DNA of 64,000 nt, taken from NCBI RefSeq assembly GCF_025685395.1, contig NZ_JAGSYA010000004.1:124001-188000 (forward strand), given 5' to 3'. This document shows, piece after piece, positions 62,859 through 64,000 of this stretch. Every line of letters begins with the position of its first letter. Within the stretch, counting starts at the first letter, position 1. The DNA comes from Terriglobus tenax (GTDB lineage Bacteria; Acidobacteriota; Terriglobia; Terriglobales; Acidobacteriaceae). The notes under the pieces are model-generated. The model saw only the letters and a program-made list of their open reading frames with translations. It was not told the origin of the DNA and searched no databases. A program made the translations under genes and the position numbers.

Positions 62859-62875
62859 ATTCCCGGAACGGGAAT
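62859..62875. promoter_or_regulatory. Perfect dyad upstream of the -10 of the giant gene (candidate operator)
   Basis: ATTCCCG and CGGGAAT pair around GAA. On the minus strand TATAGT (rc of 62851-62856, 5 of 6) lies just downstream, so the dyad occupies the -10 to -35 spacer of a promoter about 105 nt before the ATG at 62745. Confidence 0.45.
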
Positions 62876-62883
62876 CGGTACGG

Positions 62884-63537
62884 TTACTTCACCGCCCCTA
62901 CCGCCAGCAGATCGTCCAGACCTTCAGCCATCATCTGCTGTTCAAACGCCGCATGGTCTTTCAGGTCGTATTGGATTCCCCGCATGCCGACGGCTCGTGC
63001 AGCCTCAATGTTCTCCGCCTTATCGTCCAGGAAAAGAATAGCTTCCGGCGCACATCCCAGCCCCTCGGCCGCAATCCGGTAGATCGCGTGCTCGGGCTTG
63101 GCTAGGTTGTGCTCGTGTGAGTAGACGGCATAATCGAAACCGGCCATCCATTCAAACTTCGCGCGGAGTCCCTCCGCCATGGCATCGCCAATGTTGGAGA
63201 GGAGGCCGGTCTTCACGCCCGCCTCACGCAGTCGCAGAAGCCACTGCACCATGGGCTGATTCAATTGCGCCCACATGGCAACATCCGCATCGATCAACTG
63301 CTGGAGAGACGTCTCAGTCAGCGCGATCCTGTTGTCCGACGCGATCTGCCGCCAATACGGCACGGCATCCAGGTCGCCGCGATCATAGGCATGGCGGTAC
63401 TGCCAGTAGCCTTCCTGGAAATTGATCTCATCCAGTCCGAGCACCTGCTTCATGCGCTCCCACTGCTCAAGGTCGGGGGTGCGGGAGAGAACCTGTCCAT
63501 AGTCGAACAGCACGGCGCAAAGGGGTGTGTTAGCCAT
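62884..63537 (-). CDS. HAD-superfamily hydrolase (IA, YihX-like)
   Basis: 217 residues from the ATG at 63537; a longer frame to 63777 runs into the divergent gene and is rejected. Motif I reads LFDYGQVLS, with Gly at the usual second Asp position as in the YihX/epoxide-hydrolase N-domain group. A cap of about 70 residues (LGLDEINFQEGYWQYRHAYD) is followed by motif II (GLLSNIGDAMAEG), motif III Lys region and motif IV FLDDKAENIEAARAVGM. It is a small-molecule phosphatase or dehalogenase-type enzyme; the substrate is unknown. Confidence 0.87.
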   Translation of the reverse strand: MANTPLCAVLFDYGQVLSRTPDLEQWERMKQVLGLDEINFQEGYWQYRHAYDRGDLDAVPYWRQIASDNRIALTETSLQQLIDADVAMWAQLNQPMVQWLLRLREAGVKTGLLSNIGDAMAEGLRAKFEWMAGFDYAVYSHEHNLAKPEHAIYRIAAEGLGCAPEAILFLDDKAENIEAARAVGMRGIQYDLKDHAAFEQQMMAEGLDDLLAVGAVK

Positions 63538-63581
63538 CCGCCACAGGGTATCAGGCCAGCCGCCGGGTACGATGAAAGTGC

Positions 63582-64000
63582 ATGTTTTCCGAACGAACCT
63601 CGTGGGATCTGTCCGAGTCCGCCTATGCCGCAGCGCTGCGGCGAGCACGCGCTGAAGGCTCCATCGTGGCGGACCTGACACGCTCCAACCCCACTGAGTG
63701 CGGCTTTTCCTACGACGCGGAGACGATTCTGGGCGCGCTCTCCCAGCCCGGGGCCATGCGCTATGACCCGGATGCACGCGGTATTGCCTCAGCTCGGGCC
63801 GCTGCCTCTGGCTACTACGCCGGACATGGCATAACAGCAGACCCGGCAGACCTGATCCTGACCACCAGCACCAGCGAGGCCTACAGCTACCTGTTCCGCC
63901 TTCTCTGCGACCCCGGTGACGAGGTGCTGGTGCCGCAGCCCAGTTACCCGCTCTTTGACTTTCTTGCCGGCCTCGACAACGTACGCCTGCTGCCGTATCC
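63582..64000 (+). CDS. PLP-dependent aminotransferase (class I/II), 3' end beyond the window
   Basis: 139 complete codons are visible and the frame is open to the right edge. The start ATG at 63582 is 44 bp from the divergent HAD gene. Motifs match fold-type I aminotransferases: SNPTECGFSYDAETI, MRYDPDARGIASARAAASGYYAGHGI, LILTTSTSEAYSYLFRLLCDPGDEVLVPQPSYPLFDF. The lysine-bearing half is cut off, so the substrate class cannot be given. A TACGAT lies 9 nt upstream of the ATG. Confidence 0.88.
   Translation, partial: MFSERTSWDLSESAYAAALRRARAEGSIVADLTRSNPTECGFSYDAETILGALSQPGAMRYDPDARGIASARAAASGYYAGHGITADPADLILTTSTSEAYSYLFRLLCDPGDEVLVPQPSYPLFDFLAGLDNVRLLPY

Overview
The window reads as chromosomal DNA of an acidobacterium, most likely class Terriglobia (family Acidobacteriaceae: Terriglobus/Granulicella/Edaphobacter-like). 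The evidence is compositional and gene-based: high GC, large exported S53 peptidases and very long 'choice-of-anchor' repeat proteins, an ispH-shc-hpnH-hpnA-hpnG hopanoid cluster, an accB-accC intergenic carrying twin GGGCTTTAGCCC-type hairpins, and the ubiquitous intergenic repeat whose translation reads RYAQDD. No taxon can be proven from the sequence alone. Nothing resembles a prophage, insertion sequence, integron or CRISPR array.

Layout. 1-6.8 kb: two tandem exported sedolisins (the first is cut by the left edge). 6.8-18.3 kb: ppk1, a Lys-rich repeat protein, heme A synthase plus a VOC protein, a membrane-fusion protein plus TPR protein behind a promoter that carries a perfect dyad, a small gene translationally coupled to recJ, a 2Fe-2S ferredoxin, a kelch lipoprotein and two overlapping DUF507 genes. 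18.3-25.8 kb: tRNA-Glu(CTC), miaB and a bifunctional-nuclease gene, aroA and a glycosyltransferase, and a GAF-GAF-PP2C phosphatase. 25.8-32.9 kb: DUF1330, an MBL-fold hydrolase, an excisionase-like HTH protein, a Tat-exported phosphoesterase, then M24 peptidase-accB-accC-(unknown)-thiE. 32.9-40.5 kb: the hopanoid locus ispH-shc-hpnH-unknown, terminator, hpnA-hpnG-zinc dehydrogenase, terminator. 40.5-49.8 kb: GDPD, a triple TonB-C protein, an M20 peptidase, two alpha/beta hydrolases, and a large membrane histidine kinase with its sigma-54 regulator. 49.8-55.6 kb: an orphan oxidase subunit III, pdxT and pdxS, a frameshifted exported-protein pseudogene, recQ, and a 75-residue gene with its own promoter and terminator. 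55.7-64 kb: a RibBX-like gene with degenerate metal sites, a 1946-residue exported giant, a HAD hydrolase and a right-edge aminotransferase.

How genes work together. IspH supplies isoprenoid precursor, Shc cyclises squalene, HpnH adds adenosyl and HpnG removes adenine to leave ribosylhopane. A zinc alcohol dehydrogenase overlaps hpnG by 4 bp and lies before a strong terminator, which makes it a natural candidate for the reductase that would give bacteriohopanetetrol. This is the most promising functional lead.

Other notable signals. (1) The three large exported proteins share the same C-terminal device: two hydrophobic segments around an Arg-rich loop, then a lipobox-like Gly-Cys, inserted inside the final Ig-like domain. 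(2) Several GTG starts have no Shine-Dalgarno sequence but a -10-like hexamer 7-9 nt upstream, suggesting leaderless mRNAs. (3) Five of ten convergent gene pairs interlock their stop codons in an exact 4-bp overlap.
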